Of a stretch of 64,000 nt of DNA, positions 53,626 through 60,794 are shown in pieces. Where the stretch lies: NCBI GenBank assembly GCA_947305005.1, contig CAMZCM010000003.1, positions 124,001 to 188,000 of the forward strand, in the 5' to 3' direction. The stretch comes from an uncultured Prevotellaceae bacterium. GTDB lineage: Bacteria; Bacteroidota; Bacteroidia; Bacteroidales; Bacteroidaceae. Below the pieces are notes generated by a model, which ran no database searches, had not been told where the DNA came from, and saw only the letters and a list, made by a program, of their open reading frames with translations. A program made the translations under genes and the position numbers. Position 1 is the first letter of the stretch. Each line of letters starts with the position of its first letter.

Positions 53626-53667
53626 GATGGTGGATGGAAGATGTATGATGTTTGATGTTTGACGTGA
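53626..53667 (+). repeat. Heptanucleotide array (GATGTTT type, 6 units)
   Basis: GATGGTG, GATGGAA, GATGTAT, GATGTTT, GATGTTT, GACGTGA. It fills the spacer between murF-alr and the GSCFA gene. Confidence 0.75.
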
Positions 53668-53669
53668 GA

Positions 53670-54596
53670 TTATAGATCCATGTTCAAATGGTATTTGGCC
53701 ATGAGCTCGTGAATCCGTTCCTGTGTCTGGTCGCGGAAGCGGTGATAGGCTGGAGAGTCAGGATCGTCTGGACGATGGGCGAGGGCCTTACGGATGGGCT
53801 CATAGTCGTAGAAATAGCGGTGCGCCTCGTCGTCCATGAAACTTTCGGCAAAACGCTCCCAGATGTAATCAACGGCTTGCTCCGAGGGGTGCAACATGTC
53901 AGGCCCGTAGAAACGATAGTCACGCAACTCGTCGAGCTGAATCTCGTAGGCAGGGAAGTAGGCCACCTGCTCGGGGAACTTGCGCTGCACAGCATCTATC
54001 GCCATCAGCAGGATGGACTTTGCCAGATGGTTCTCGTGGAAACCATACTTGGCGTAGCGGTAGGGCGACACAGTAAAGATAATACGCGTCCGGGCAAAGA
54101 GCTCACAGATGGTCTCAAGTGTCGCGATACATTGTTCCAGTCGCAAGGTCTTCTCCGCGAACTCCGCCTTCGGGCGCTTGTGACAGTTGCCCACGATGAG
54201 CTTGGAGTCAACGCGCTCGTAGTAGCGGTTCGTACCCAACGTGATGATCAGCGTGTCGGGACGCCACTCGAAGAGTCGTCCGCGTGCTGAGAGGATAGCA
54301 GCTTTGCATGCATCCAGCGTCGAAGCACTGAAATGGCTGTCGGTGAGCCAGCAGTGCCACCGTTTGTCCTCGTCCTGGAAATAGAGCGATTTGGTGGTGA
54401 GATCCTGCGTGAGCACCTGCAGGATGCTAAGAGGATTGAACAACACGCCAAACGGATTGACGAGAACAGGAAGACCGCTTTGGCGCATCCTTGCGCCAAT
54501 GTATTCCGCAAAGCAAGAACCGATGAAAGCGATGCGGTTATGGAGCCCCATTGGCTGGGACAGCGGTTCAATTTCGACAGGTGTTATCAGTTTCAT
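53670..54596 (-). CDS. GSCFA-domain protein
   Basis: 308 residues from the ATG at 54596 (the frame reaches 54632). The motif FIGSCFAEYIG near residue 25 gives the family its name, with VNPFGVLFNPLSI next, the block ITLGTNRYYE and IIFTVSPYRY; DMLHPSEQAVDYIWERF near the end supplies Asp and His as in SGNH-type esterases. Ser26 would be the nucleophile. The family is thought to be a hydrolase acting on lipids or surface glycans, but no substrate is known. A -7 box sits so close that the mRNA may be leaderless. Confidence 0.85.
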   Translation of the reverse strand: MKLITPVEIEPLSQPMGLHNRIAFIGSCFAEYIGARMRQSGLPVLVNPFGVLFNPLSILQVLTQDLTTKSLYFQDEDKRWHCWLTDSHFSASTLDACKAAILSARGRLFEWRPDTLIITLGTNRYYERVDSKLIVGNCHKRPKAEFAEKTLRLEQCIATLETICELFARTRIIFTVSPYRYAKYGFHENHLAKSILLMAIDAVQRKFPEQVAYFPAYEIQLDELRDYRFYGPDMLHPSEQAVDYIWERFAESFMDDEAHRYFYDYEPIRKALAHRPDDPDSPAYHRFRDQTQERIHELMAKYHLNMDL

Positions 54597-54599
54597 AGT

Positions 54600-54608
54600 G
54601 CAAAAATA
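54600..54608 (-). promoter_or_regulatory. -7 box of the GSCFA gene
   Basis: TATTTTTGC on the minus strand, ending 3 bases before the ATG at 54596. Confidence 0.5.
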
Positions 54609-54651
54609 GCCTTTTTTAATAGGAAAATGCATTCAAGAGCCAAAAAATTGT

Positions 54652-54660
54652 TACTTTTGC
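54652..54660 (+). promoter_or_regulatory. -7 box of dxs
   Basis: TACTTTTGC, 17 bases before the start codon. Confidence 0.6.
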
Positions 54661-54676
54661 CCCGAAAAATAATCCC

Positions 54677-56581
54677 ATGACGGAAAAAACGACTTCAGAG
54701 TATCCCTTGTTGCAGCGAATTCCGCTGCCTGCATACTTGCGACAACTGCCCTTGGAACAGCTCCCCGAGGTGTGTCGCGAACTGCGCCAGGACATCATCA
54801 ATGAACTGGCGGACAACCCTGGACATTTCGCCTCCAGTCTCGGTGTTGTGGAGCTGACGGTAGCCTTGCATTATGTTTATGACACGCCTTATGACCGCAT
54901 CGTCTGGGACGTGGGTCATCAGGCTTATGGACATAAGATCCTGACGGGTCGCCGCGAGGCATTCTATACCAATCGTCGTTTCCACGGCTTGCGTCCCTTC
55001 CCTTCGCCCGAAGAGAGTGAATATGACAGCTTCACCTGCGGTCACGCCTCCAACTCCATCTCGGCCGCTTTGGGTATGGCCCTGGCTGCGAAGGCGAAAG
55101 GTGAGGAGAACCGTCATGTCGTGGCTGTCATCGGCGACGGCTCCATGAGCGGAGGTCTCGCCTTTGAGGGACTGAACAATGCGGCCAACACACCCAACGA
55201 TGTCTTGATTATCCTCAATGACAATAATATGTCTATCGACCGTAGCGTGGGAGGCATGAAAAATCTCTTGCATGAGTTGCAGATCAATCCCACCTACAAT
55301 CGTATCCGATACAAGGCTTCCCGCAAGTTGCTGTCGTGGGGCTTCCTGAATGAGTCTCGCAAGAAGAGTATCTTGCGTTTCAACAACTCTCTCAAGAGTC
55401 TGATCAATCGTCAGCAGAACGTCTTCGAAGGAATGGATATCCGTTACTTCGGTCCTACTGACGGTCACGATGTCATCGAACTGGTGAGAACATTGCGCGT
55501 CATCAAGGACATGCAAGGGCCAAAGATCCTTCACATCCACACAGTGAAGGGCAAGGGCTTTGGGCCTGCTGAGCACGGAGGTGCCATCTGGCACGCCCCT
55601 GGTAAGTTCGACCCCCAGACGGGACAGCTCATCAAGACCGACGAGAGCGGTCTGCCACCCAAATTCCAGGATGTCTTCGGGCATACCTTATTAGAACTCG
55701 CGCGGGAGAATAGTCGCATCGTCGGGGTCACGCCTGCGATGCCTACCGGCTGCTCCATGAATATCATGATGGAGGCGATGCCCGAGCGGGCTTATGATGT
55801 CGGTATTGCTGAGGGGCACGCGGTGACCTTCTCTGCCGGAATGGCCAAGGACGGGCTCGTTCCCTTCTGTAATATCTACAGCTCGTTTGCCCAGCGCGCT
55901 TACGACAACTTGATCCACGATGTCTGCATCTCGCGTCTCAACGTGGTGCTGTGTCTTGATCGTGCCGGTCTGGTCGGCGAAGACGGTCCTACCCATCATG
56001 GCGCTTTCGACCTTGCCTACCTGCGTCCTATTCCCAATCTCACTATCGCTTCGCCGATGGACGAGCATGAGTTGCGCCATCTGATGTTTACAGCACAGCT
56101 GCCCGATAAAGGTCCTTTTGTGATCCGTTATCCGCGTGGTCGCGGCTCACAAGAGGATTGGAAATGTCCAATGCACGAGATTCAGATAGGTCGTGGCCGT
56201 AAACTGAAAGAGGGCAAGGATATCGCCCTGCTGTCCATCGGCCCCATTGGTACGGTTGCGCAGGAAGCAATCCGTCAGGTTGAGGCTGAACACCAGGAAC
56301 TCAGCATCGCCCATTATGACATGAGGTTCCTCAAGCCGCTGGATGAGCGTTTGCTCACCGAGGTGGCTGCGACATTTAAGAAGATTGTCACGCTGGAGGA
56401 TGGCATCCGCACTGGCGGCTTAGGTTCAGCCGTTCTCGAATGGCTCTCTGACCACGGCATCAGCATCCCCGTCGTTCGCATAGGCCTCCCGGACCGCTTC
56501 GTGGAACACGGCTCACCGCAGGATCTCTATCACCTCTGCGGCATGGATGTAGAAGGGATAAAAGGCGGATTAACGAATTAA
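54677..56581 (+). CDS. dxs: 1-deoxy-D-xylulose-5-phosphate synthase
   Basis: 634 residues, full length. Thiamine diphosphate motif [19 protein letters not shown] (about 154-172), the catalytic region [39 protein letters not shown], and the pyrimidine-domain block [19 protein letters not shown]. It condenses pyruvate and glyceraldehyde 3-phosphate, the first step of the MEP pathway that also uses IspF (24.9 kb). It also feeds thiamine and pyridoxal synthesis. trkA follows after 31 bases. Confidence 0.96.
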   Translation: MTEKTTSEYPLLQRIPLPAYLRQLPLEQLPEVCRELRQDIINELADNPGHFASSLGVVELTVALHYVYDTPYDRIVWDVGHQAYGHKILTGRREAFYTNRRFHGLRPFPSPEESEYDSFTCGHASNSISAALGMALAAKAKGEENRHVVAVIGDGSMSGGLAFEGLNNAANTPNDVLIILNDNNMSIDRSVGGMKNLLHELQINPTYNRIRYKASRKLLSWGFLNESRKKSILRFNNSLKSLINRQQNVFEGMDIRYFGPTDGHDVIELVRTLRVIKDMQGPKILHIHTVKGKGFGPAEHGGAIWHAPGKFDPQTGQLIKTDESGLPPKFQDVFGHTLLELARENSRIVGVTPAMPTGCSMNIMMEAMPERAYDVGIAEGHAVTFSAGMAKDGLVPFCNIYSSFAQRAYDNLIHDVCISRLNVVLCLDRAGLVGEDGPTHHGAFDLAYLRPIPNLTIASPMDEHELRHLMFTAQLPDKGPFVIRYPRGRGSQEDWKCPMHEIQIGRGRKLKEGKDIALLSIGPIGTVAQEAIRQVEAEHQELSIAHYDMRFLKPLDERLLTEVAATFKKIVTLEDGIRTGGLGSAVLEWLSDHGISIPVVRIGLPDRFVEHGSPQDLYHLCGMDVEGIKGGLTN

Positions 56582-56612
56582 CAGGTTAACGAATTAACAA
56601 CGTTCGTCATAA

Positions 56613-57992
56613 ATGAAGATTATCATTGCAGGGGCTGGCGCCGTCGGTAGTCATTTGGCCGCGCTGCTCACCAAGGAAAATCATGATATCGTCCTCCTCG
56701 ATGAGAACGAGAACAAACTGAGAGCCGCCAGCGACGGCCTCGACCTGATGACGCTGACCGTCTTGCCCACGAGCATCAACGGCCTCAAGGAAGCCGGCAC
56801 TCCGCAGGCCGACCTCTTTATTGCCGTCACGCCTTCTGAGACCAAGAACCTGACGTGCTGTATGCTGGCCAATTCGTTGGGCGCCAAGAAGACAGTAGCG
56901 CGTATCGATAATGGCGAATATCTGTTGCCCAAGAACCGCGATTTCTTCTCCTCCATCGGCATCGACTCCCTCATCTATCCTGAGGAACTGGCCGCTAAGG
57001 AGATTGTGGAAGGCGTGCAACGCTCTTGGGTACGACAATGGTGGGAGGTGCGTAATGGCGCCCTGACCATTCTCGGTATCAAACTGCGCGAAGAAGCCCA
57101 TGCACTCTACGGGCAGCAACTTAAAGACCTCTGTCCGCCCGATTCACCTTATCATATTGTCGCCATCAAACGCGACGAAGAGACCATTATTCCGGGTGGT
57201 TATGACGAGCTCAGACAGAACGACATCGCCTATTTCATGACCACCAAGAAGATTGTGCCGCGTATCCGTCAGCTGGTGGGCAAGGAGTCCTATCCCGATG
57301 TCCGCAAGATCATGATTATGGGTGGCGGACGTATCGCCGTGCAGATGTGTCATCGTCTGCCGGATTACATGGACGCTAAGCTCATAGAGCAAGACCCCGA
57401 GCGTTGCAGTAAGCTCACGGAGCTGTTGGACAATGACAATGTGATGGTCATCAATGGCGACGGTCGTGACACACAGCTGTTGCAAGAGGAGGGAATCCGT
57501 CAGACGCAGGCGTTCTGCGCCCTGACCGCTGAGACCGAGACCAATATCCTGGCCTGTCTGGCTGCCAAGCGAATGGGTATTCGCAAGACGGTGGCGCTAG
57601 TCGAAAACTCCGATTATATCACGATGGCGGAGAAACTGGATATCGGTACTATCATCAACAAGAAGACTATTGCCGCCAGCCATATCTATCAGATGCTCCT
57701 TGATGCCGATGTGGCCAGCGTCAAGAGCCTCACCATCGCCGATGCCGACGTGGCTGAGTTCGATGTCGTGGAGGGCGCTTTGGTAACGCGCGAACCCGTG
57801 ATGAGGCTGAATCTGCCGAAAGGGATGACTATTGGTGGTATTGTCCGCAACGGCGAAGGCATTTTGGTCAATGGTCGCACACAGATTATGCCCGGCGACC
57901 ATGTGGTTGTGTTCTCGCGCACCGCTTTGTTCAGACAATTGGATCACTTCTTTAAGAAACCCGAAGGCGGGTTATTCTCTATTTTTCATTAA
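56613..57992 (+). CDS. trkA: Trk potassium uptake protein TrkA
   Basis: 459 residues with two tandem RCK modules. Each begins with a Rossmann NAD-binding motif: IIAGAGAVGSHLAALL at the N-terminus and IMIMGGGRIAVQMCHRL at about residue 233. Each is followed by a TrkA-C domain (ALTILGIKLREEAHA; LPKGMTIGGIVRNGEGILV). It is the cytosolic regulator of the Trk potassium channel; no trkH is present in the window. The BtuB-like gene follows after 18 bases, so dxs, trkA and the receptor could share a transcript. Confidence 0.94.
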   Translation: MKIIIAGAGAVGSHLAALLTKENHDIVLLDENENKLRAASDGLDLMTLTVLPTSINGLKEAGTPQADLFIAVTPSETKNLTCCMLANSLGAKKTVARIDNGEYLLPKNRDFFSSIGIDSLIYPEELAAKEIVEGVQRSWVRQWWEVRNGALTILGIKLREEAHALYGQQLKDLCPPDSPYHIVAIKRDEETIIPGGYDELRQNDIAYFMTTKKIVPRIRQLVGKESYPDVRKIMIMGGGRIAVQMCHRLPDYMDAKLIEQDPERCSKLTELLDNDNVMVINGDGRDTQLLQEEGIRQTQAFCALTAETETNILACLAAKRMGIRKTVALVENSDYITMAEKLDIGTIINKKTIAASHIYQMLLDADVASVKSLTIADADVAEFDVVEGALVTREPVMRLNLPKGMTIGGIVRNGEGILVNGRTQIMPGDHVVVFSRTALFRQLDHFFKKPEGGLFSIFH

Positions 57993-58010
57993 CCCATTTA
58001 TTCATTTTTC

Positions 58011-60149
58011 ATGTACAGAAAAGGAAACAAAAGGACCGGTATTGTCACGTTCCGCCGCTTTTGTCGCGGCGGTTATGCTGTCTTTGCCAGCTTGCATCGT
58101 GAAGTGCGCATTGGCGTACTGGCGATAGGGATGTTTGCGAGCGTCAATCTCCCCAAGGTGCAGGCGAAGCAGATAGTGACAAGCCCTGATGCCGACGAAG
58201 ACGGCAAAGAGACAGAGCTGTCCGAGGTGTCCGTGGTGGGCTCGATGGCGCCGCTCTCCGCTCTGCAGAGCGCTCGCATCGTCAGCGTCATCACCAGTCA
58301 ACAAATTGCATCGTCGGCGGCGCAAAGCGTCAACGACCTCTTGAAATTAGCCGTCGGCGTAGATGTCCGGCAGCGCGGCGGCTTTGGTATTCAGACGGAC
58401 ATCAGCATTGATGGCGGCACGTTCGACCAAATCACAATTCTCCTGAACGGCGTCAACATCACCTCCCCACAAACAGGCCACTTATCAGCCGATTTCCCCG
58501 TTAACCTTTCCGATATTGAACGTATAGAAGTGCTCGAGGGCGCTGCTTCACGTGTCTATGGCGCTTCCGCTTTTGGCGGGGCCATCAATATCGTGACGAA
58601 AACAGACTCTCCCCCCGCCCTCCCTGTTAGGGAGGGAGCGATTACTAAAGAGAAGCAAAGTCGTTTTGCGCTTGAAGCTGGCGTGCAAGGCGGTTCTTAT
58701 GCCACCTTTGGCGGTGATGCCCGCCTCTCATTACATTCTACTCCCTCCCTCACGGGAGGGGTCGGGAGTGGGTCTTTGTCTGCTTCTTACCTCCGCTCCG
58801 ATGGCGCAACTGTCAACTCTGACTTCCAACGTGGTAATGCCTTCGTTCGCGGCGTTTGGGAAATGAAGCACGTGAATGCGGATCTGCAGGGAGGCTACAG
58901 CATGAAAGACTATGGCGCCAACACCTTCTACAGTGCCGCTTATCCCAATCAATATGAACGCAATCGTCGTTTCATCTTCAGTTGTGGGGCTGAGACCAAA
59001 GGACGCCTGCGCATTCATCCTGAAATCTATTTCAACTACCTGTTGGATAACTTTGAGCTGATTCGCGATGAGACTTTCGGCGAGAACTTCCATCGCACCA
59101 GCGTCTATGGCGCCCGCGTCACAGCCGACTATCGTTGGGCGGCGGGTCGTACCGCCGTTGGCGCAGACATTCACGGCGATGAGATTTATAGCACCGCGCT
59201 CGGAAAGCCCATCACCGGAGAACTCATTTATCAGGTGCCCAATGAGGATATTTACTATACCCGCCACGATGCTCGTACAAATGTCAGCTTCAATGTCGAG
59301 CACAACCTGCTGCTGGAACGTTTTACCGCCAGCGTAGGTGTGCTGGCCAACTATAACAACCGCTTCGACAGCGGTCTGAGTTTCTATCCTGGCATTGACC
59401 TCGCCTATACCCCTGCGCCTAACTGGCGTCTCTTCGCCAGCTACAACAAAGGCTTCCGACTGCCCACCTATACCGATTTATATTATAAGAGTCCCACCCT
59501 CGAAGGGAATCTGGACTTGAAGGCCGAGGAGAGCCACAGCTTCCAGCTCGGTGCCAAATTCAATTGTCAATTGTCAATTGTCCATTCTCAATTCTCTGCA
59601 AAGCTCTTCTATCATCGCGGCTCAAACCTCATTGACTGGGTGATGTATGCTCCCACCGATGTCTTTCACAGCGCCAACTTCGACCTCGACAATATGGGCT
59701 TTCAGCTGCAGAGCACCTTGAACGTCTCGCCTTTCACGTTGAACTTGTCCTACGCCTTCATGCACCAGCGCCGCCGCGACGATGTGGAGATCTACAAGTC
59801 CAACTACGCGATGGAGTACCTGCGGCATAAGTTCGTGGCGACTGTTGACCACCCTGTCTTCGTTCGCCCCGCTGCCGACGGCTCTATGGGGAAACGCCTC
59901 ACCGCTTCGTGGACCTTACGTTGGCAGGACCGAATGGGCAGCTACCTACTCTACGAGAATGCGCAATCTACAGGGCAACTTGTATCCTACAAGCCCTATG
60001 CCACCCTCGACCTGAAGGTTCGTTGGCAAACGTCCCGCTATGAGCTTTGGGCAGAAGGGACAAACCTCACCAACCATACTTACTACGACCTGGGTAATAT
60101 CCCCCAACCCGGCCTCGTCCTCCTCGCAGGCTTAAGATTGAGACTATAA
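58011..60149 (+). CDS. TonB-dependent receptor, BtuB-like
   Basis: 712 residues. The plug domain (residues about 75-195) has SARIVSVITSQQIASS, SVNDLLKLAVGVDVRQRG, DISIDGGTFDQITILLNG and VYGASAFGGAINIVTKT; the beta barrel follows and ends GNIPQPGLVLLAGLRLRL with aromatic/hydrophobic last strands. The N-terminus (MYRKGNKRTGIVTFRRFCRG, then GYAVFASLHREVRIGVLAIG) is not a normal signal peptide, but I recall it as conserved in Bacteroidota BtuB-like receptors. Three repeat-derived peptides are inserted: SPPALPVREGA, TPSLTGGVGSG and NCQLSIVHSQFS. Substrate uncertain; cobalamin or a similar chelate is the family guess. No cobalamin riboswitch is seen. Confidence 0.85.
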   Translation: MYRKGNKRTGIVTFRRFCRGGYAVFASLHREVRIGVLAIGMFASVNLPKVQAKQIVTSPDADEDGKETELSEVSVVGSMAPLSALQSARIVSVITSQQIASSAAQSVNDLLKLAVGVDVRQRGGFGIQTDISIDGGTFDQITILLNGVNITSPQTGHLSADFPVNLSDIERIEVLEGAASRVYGASAFGGAINIVTKTDSPPALPVREGAITKEKQSRFALEAGVQGGSYATFGGDARLSLHSTPSLTGGVGSGSLSASYLRSDGATVNSDFQRGNAFVRGVWEMKHVNADLQGGYSMKDYGANTFYSAAYPNQYERNRRFIFSCGAETKGRLRIHPEIYFNYLLDNFELIRDETFGENFHRTSVYGARVTADYRWAAGRTAVGADIHGDEIYSTALGKPITGELIYQVPNEDIYYTRHDARTNVSFNVEHNLLLERFTASVGVLANYNNRFDSGLSFYPGIDLAYTPAPNWRLFASYNKGFRLPTYTDLYYKSPTLEGNLDLKAEESHSFQLGAKFNCQLSIVHSQFSAKLFYHRGSNLIDWVMYAPTDVFHSANFDLDNMGFQLQSTLNVSPFTLNLSYAFMHQRRRDDVEIYKSNYAMEYLRHKFVATVDHPVFVRPAADGSMGKRLTASWTLRWQDRMGSYLLYENAQSTGQLVSYKPYATLDLKVRWQTSRYELWAEGTNLTNHTYYDLGNIPQPGLVLLAGLRLRL
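58603..58639 (+). repeat. GC-rich palindromic repeat translated inside the TonB receptor (first copy)
   Basis: CCCTCCCT at 58618-58625 pairs with AGGGAGGG at 58629-58636. Read as DSPPALPVREGA. Bases 58603-58625 are identical to the complement of 12548-12570. Confidence 0.85.
58740..58771 (+). repeat. GC-rich palindromic repeat translated inside the TonB receptor (second copy)
   Basis: CCCTCCC at 58743-58749 pairs with GGGAGGG at 58754-58760. Read as TPSLTGGVGSG. Confidence 0.7.
59561..59595 (+). repeat. In-frame heptanucleotide array inside the TonB receptor
   Basis: CAATTGT three times, then CCATTCT and CAATTCT. Read as CQLSIVHSQFS within the barrel. Confidence 0.85.
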
Positions 60150-60159
60150 GGGCATTGCG

Positions 60160-60218
60160 CCAGTACTCCTTAGGGCGCACTCCAGTACTTCCTAAGGAGT
60201 ACTCGAGTACGCCCTAAG
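60160..60218. repeat. 22-nt period palindromic array, 3 units
   Basis: CCAGTACT at 60160, CCAGTACT at 60182 and CGAGTACG at 60204 are spaced exactly 22. The whole is also palindromic: CTTAGGGCG (60169) with CGCCCTAAG (60210), and AGTACT at 60184 and 60198. Confidence 0.75.
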
Positions 60219-60251
60219 AGGTACTATCACTAGGATTAGTGCCTCTTTTTT
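60217..60251 (+). terminator. Terminator after the TonB receptor gene
   Basis: AGAGG (6-base bulge) CACTA-GGAT-TAGTG-CCTCT followed by six or more T. Confidence 0.75.
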
Positions 60252-60281
60252 CTGTTCCAACCCAATATTTTTCTACTTTTC

Positions 60282-60312
60282 TTTGTTCTAACAGATTTAA
60301 TCGCTACTTTTG
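60282..60312 (+). promoter_or_regulatory. Near-ideal Bacteroidota promoter for a non-coding RNA
   Basis: -33 TTTG at 60282-60285 and -7 TACTTTTG at 60305-60312 with 19 bases between them, as in the TTTG/TAnnTTTG consensus. Confidence 0.7.
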
Positions 60313-60315
60313 TGG

Positions 60316-60518
60316 CTGAAAGGGCACGCGCTCGACGTTTGGTCGCTTCGAAACCTCGAAGAATGTATCATTCAAGATGCTCCCTCACGCGCTTAATCCT
60401 CGACTGCTACGGCTAAGAATACTTTCCTTGCATTCTTGGAGCGCTGAGAAGTCATCTTTGATAACAACACTCAGTTGTTACCGTCGATGCCACCTTAGCG
60501 AAGGGGCCCTTTAGTTTT
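60316..60518 (+). ncRNA. Candidate structured RNA of about 200 nt, family not recognised
   Basis: It begins a few bases after a strong promoter. The ends pair: CT-AAAGGGC (60316-60325, one bulged G) with GCCCTTTAG (60506-60514). Between them are at least five small stems: CGAC/GTCG, CTTCGA/TCGAAG, GAATG/CATTC, AAGAAT/ATTCTT and TAACAAC/GTTGTTA. The T-run after it is weak (TTTTACC). It does not match what I know of 6S RNA, tmRNA, RNase P or SRP RNA. No reading frame longer than about 30 codons lies inside. Confidence 0.5.
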
Positions 60519-60553
60519 ACCGAAACAATTAAACGTTTGCCGTTTATTCTCAT

Positions 60554-60685
60554 AACGTCTTGGAAACCTGCCAGTAGATAAGACAATCCTCAGAAAGAAC
60601 AAAACGAGCGAACGTCCATGCTATAGCGTGGGCGTTTTGCTTCATTTCTGAGGTTCGGTTTCCCTGGCAGGTACCGCAAGACGTT
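60554..60685. repeat. Five-tier nested hairpin element, second copy of the architecture
   Basis: AACGTCTTG (60554) with CAAGACGTT (60677), ACCTGCCAG (60566) with CTGGCAGGT (60664), CCTCAGAAA (60588) with TTTCTGAGG (60645), CAAAAC (60600) with GTTTTG (60634), GTCCATGC (60614) with GCGTGGGC (60626). Confidence 0.8.
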
Positions 60686-60794
60686 GGATGAAGTTAATTC
60701 GTCCGCGCCTCTGTTTACGTACCTGTCAGGGAATCCGCTTTGTTATCTGAGTTCATGGCAACGAACTTGACCTAACTTCAAAGACTTGTATGCC

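Larger units (their letters stand above)
60150..60794. other. 645-base non-coding region with several structured elements
   Basis: In order: a 22-nt period array (60160-60218), a terminator (60217-60251), a promoter plus candidate RNA (60282-60518) and a nested hairpin (60554-60685). No coding frame in it is convincing. Confidence 0.7.

Noticed and set aside
54695..55684. A 329-codon frame antisense to dxs
   Set aside because: It mirrors the dxs reading frame; dxs is complete and well supported.
56565..56602. Another heptanucleotide array (TTAACGAA repeats after dxs)
   Set aside because: The period is 8 or irregular; it is a plain direct repeat.
58011..58030. Cobalamin riboswitch before the BtuB-like gene
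   Set aside because: Only 18 bases separate it from trkA, too short for a riboswitch.
60320..60480. A small protein on either strand of the RNA candidate
   Set aside because: The frames are at most about 30 codons, lack starts and overlap clear stem structures.
60554..60691. Integron attC site: large imperfect hairpin ending near GTTGGAT
   Set aside because: GTTGGAT fits the core GTTRRRY, but the other end (TCATAAC) does not pair with it beyond AAC, and no integron integrase is present.
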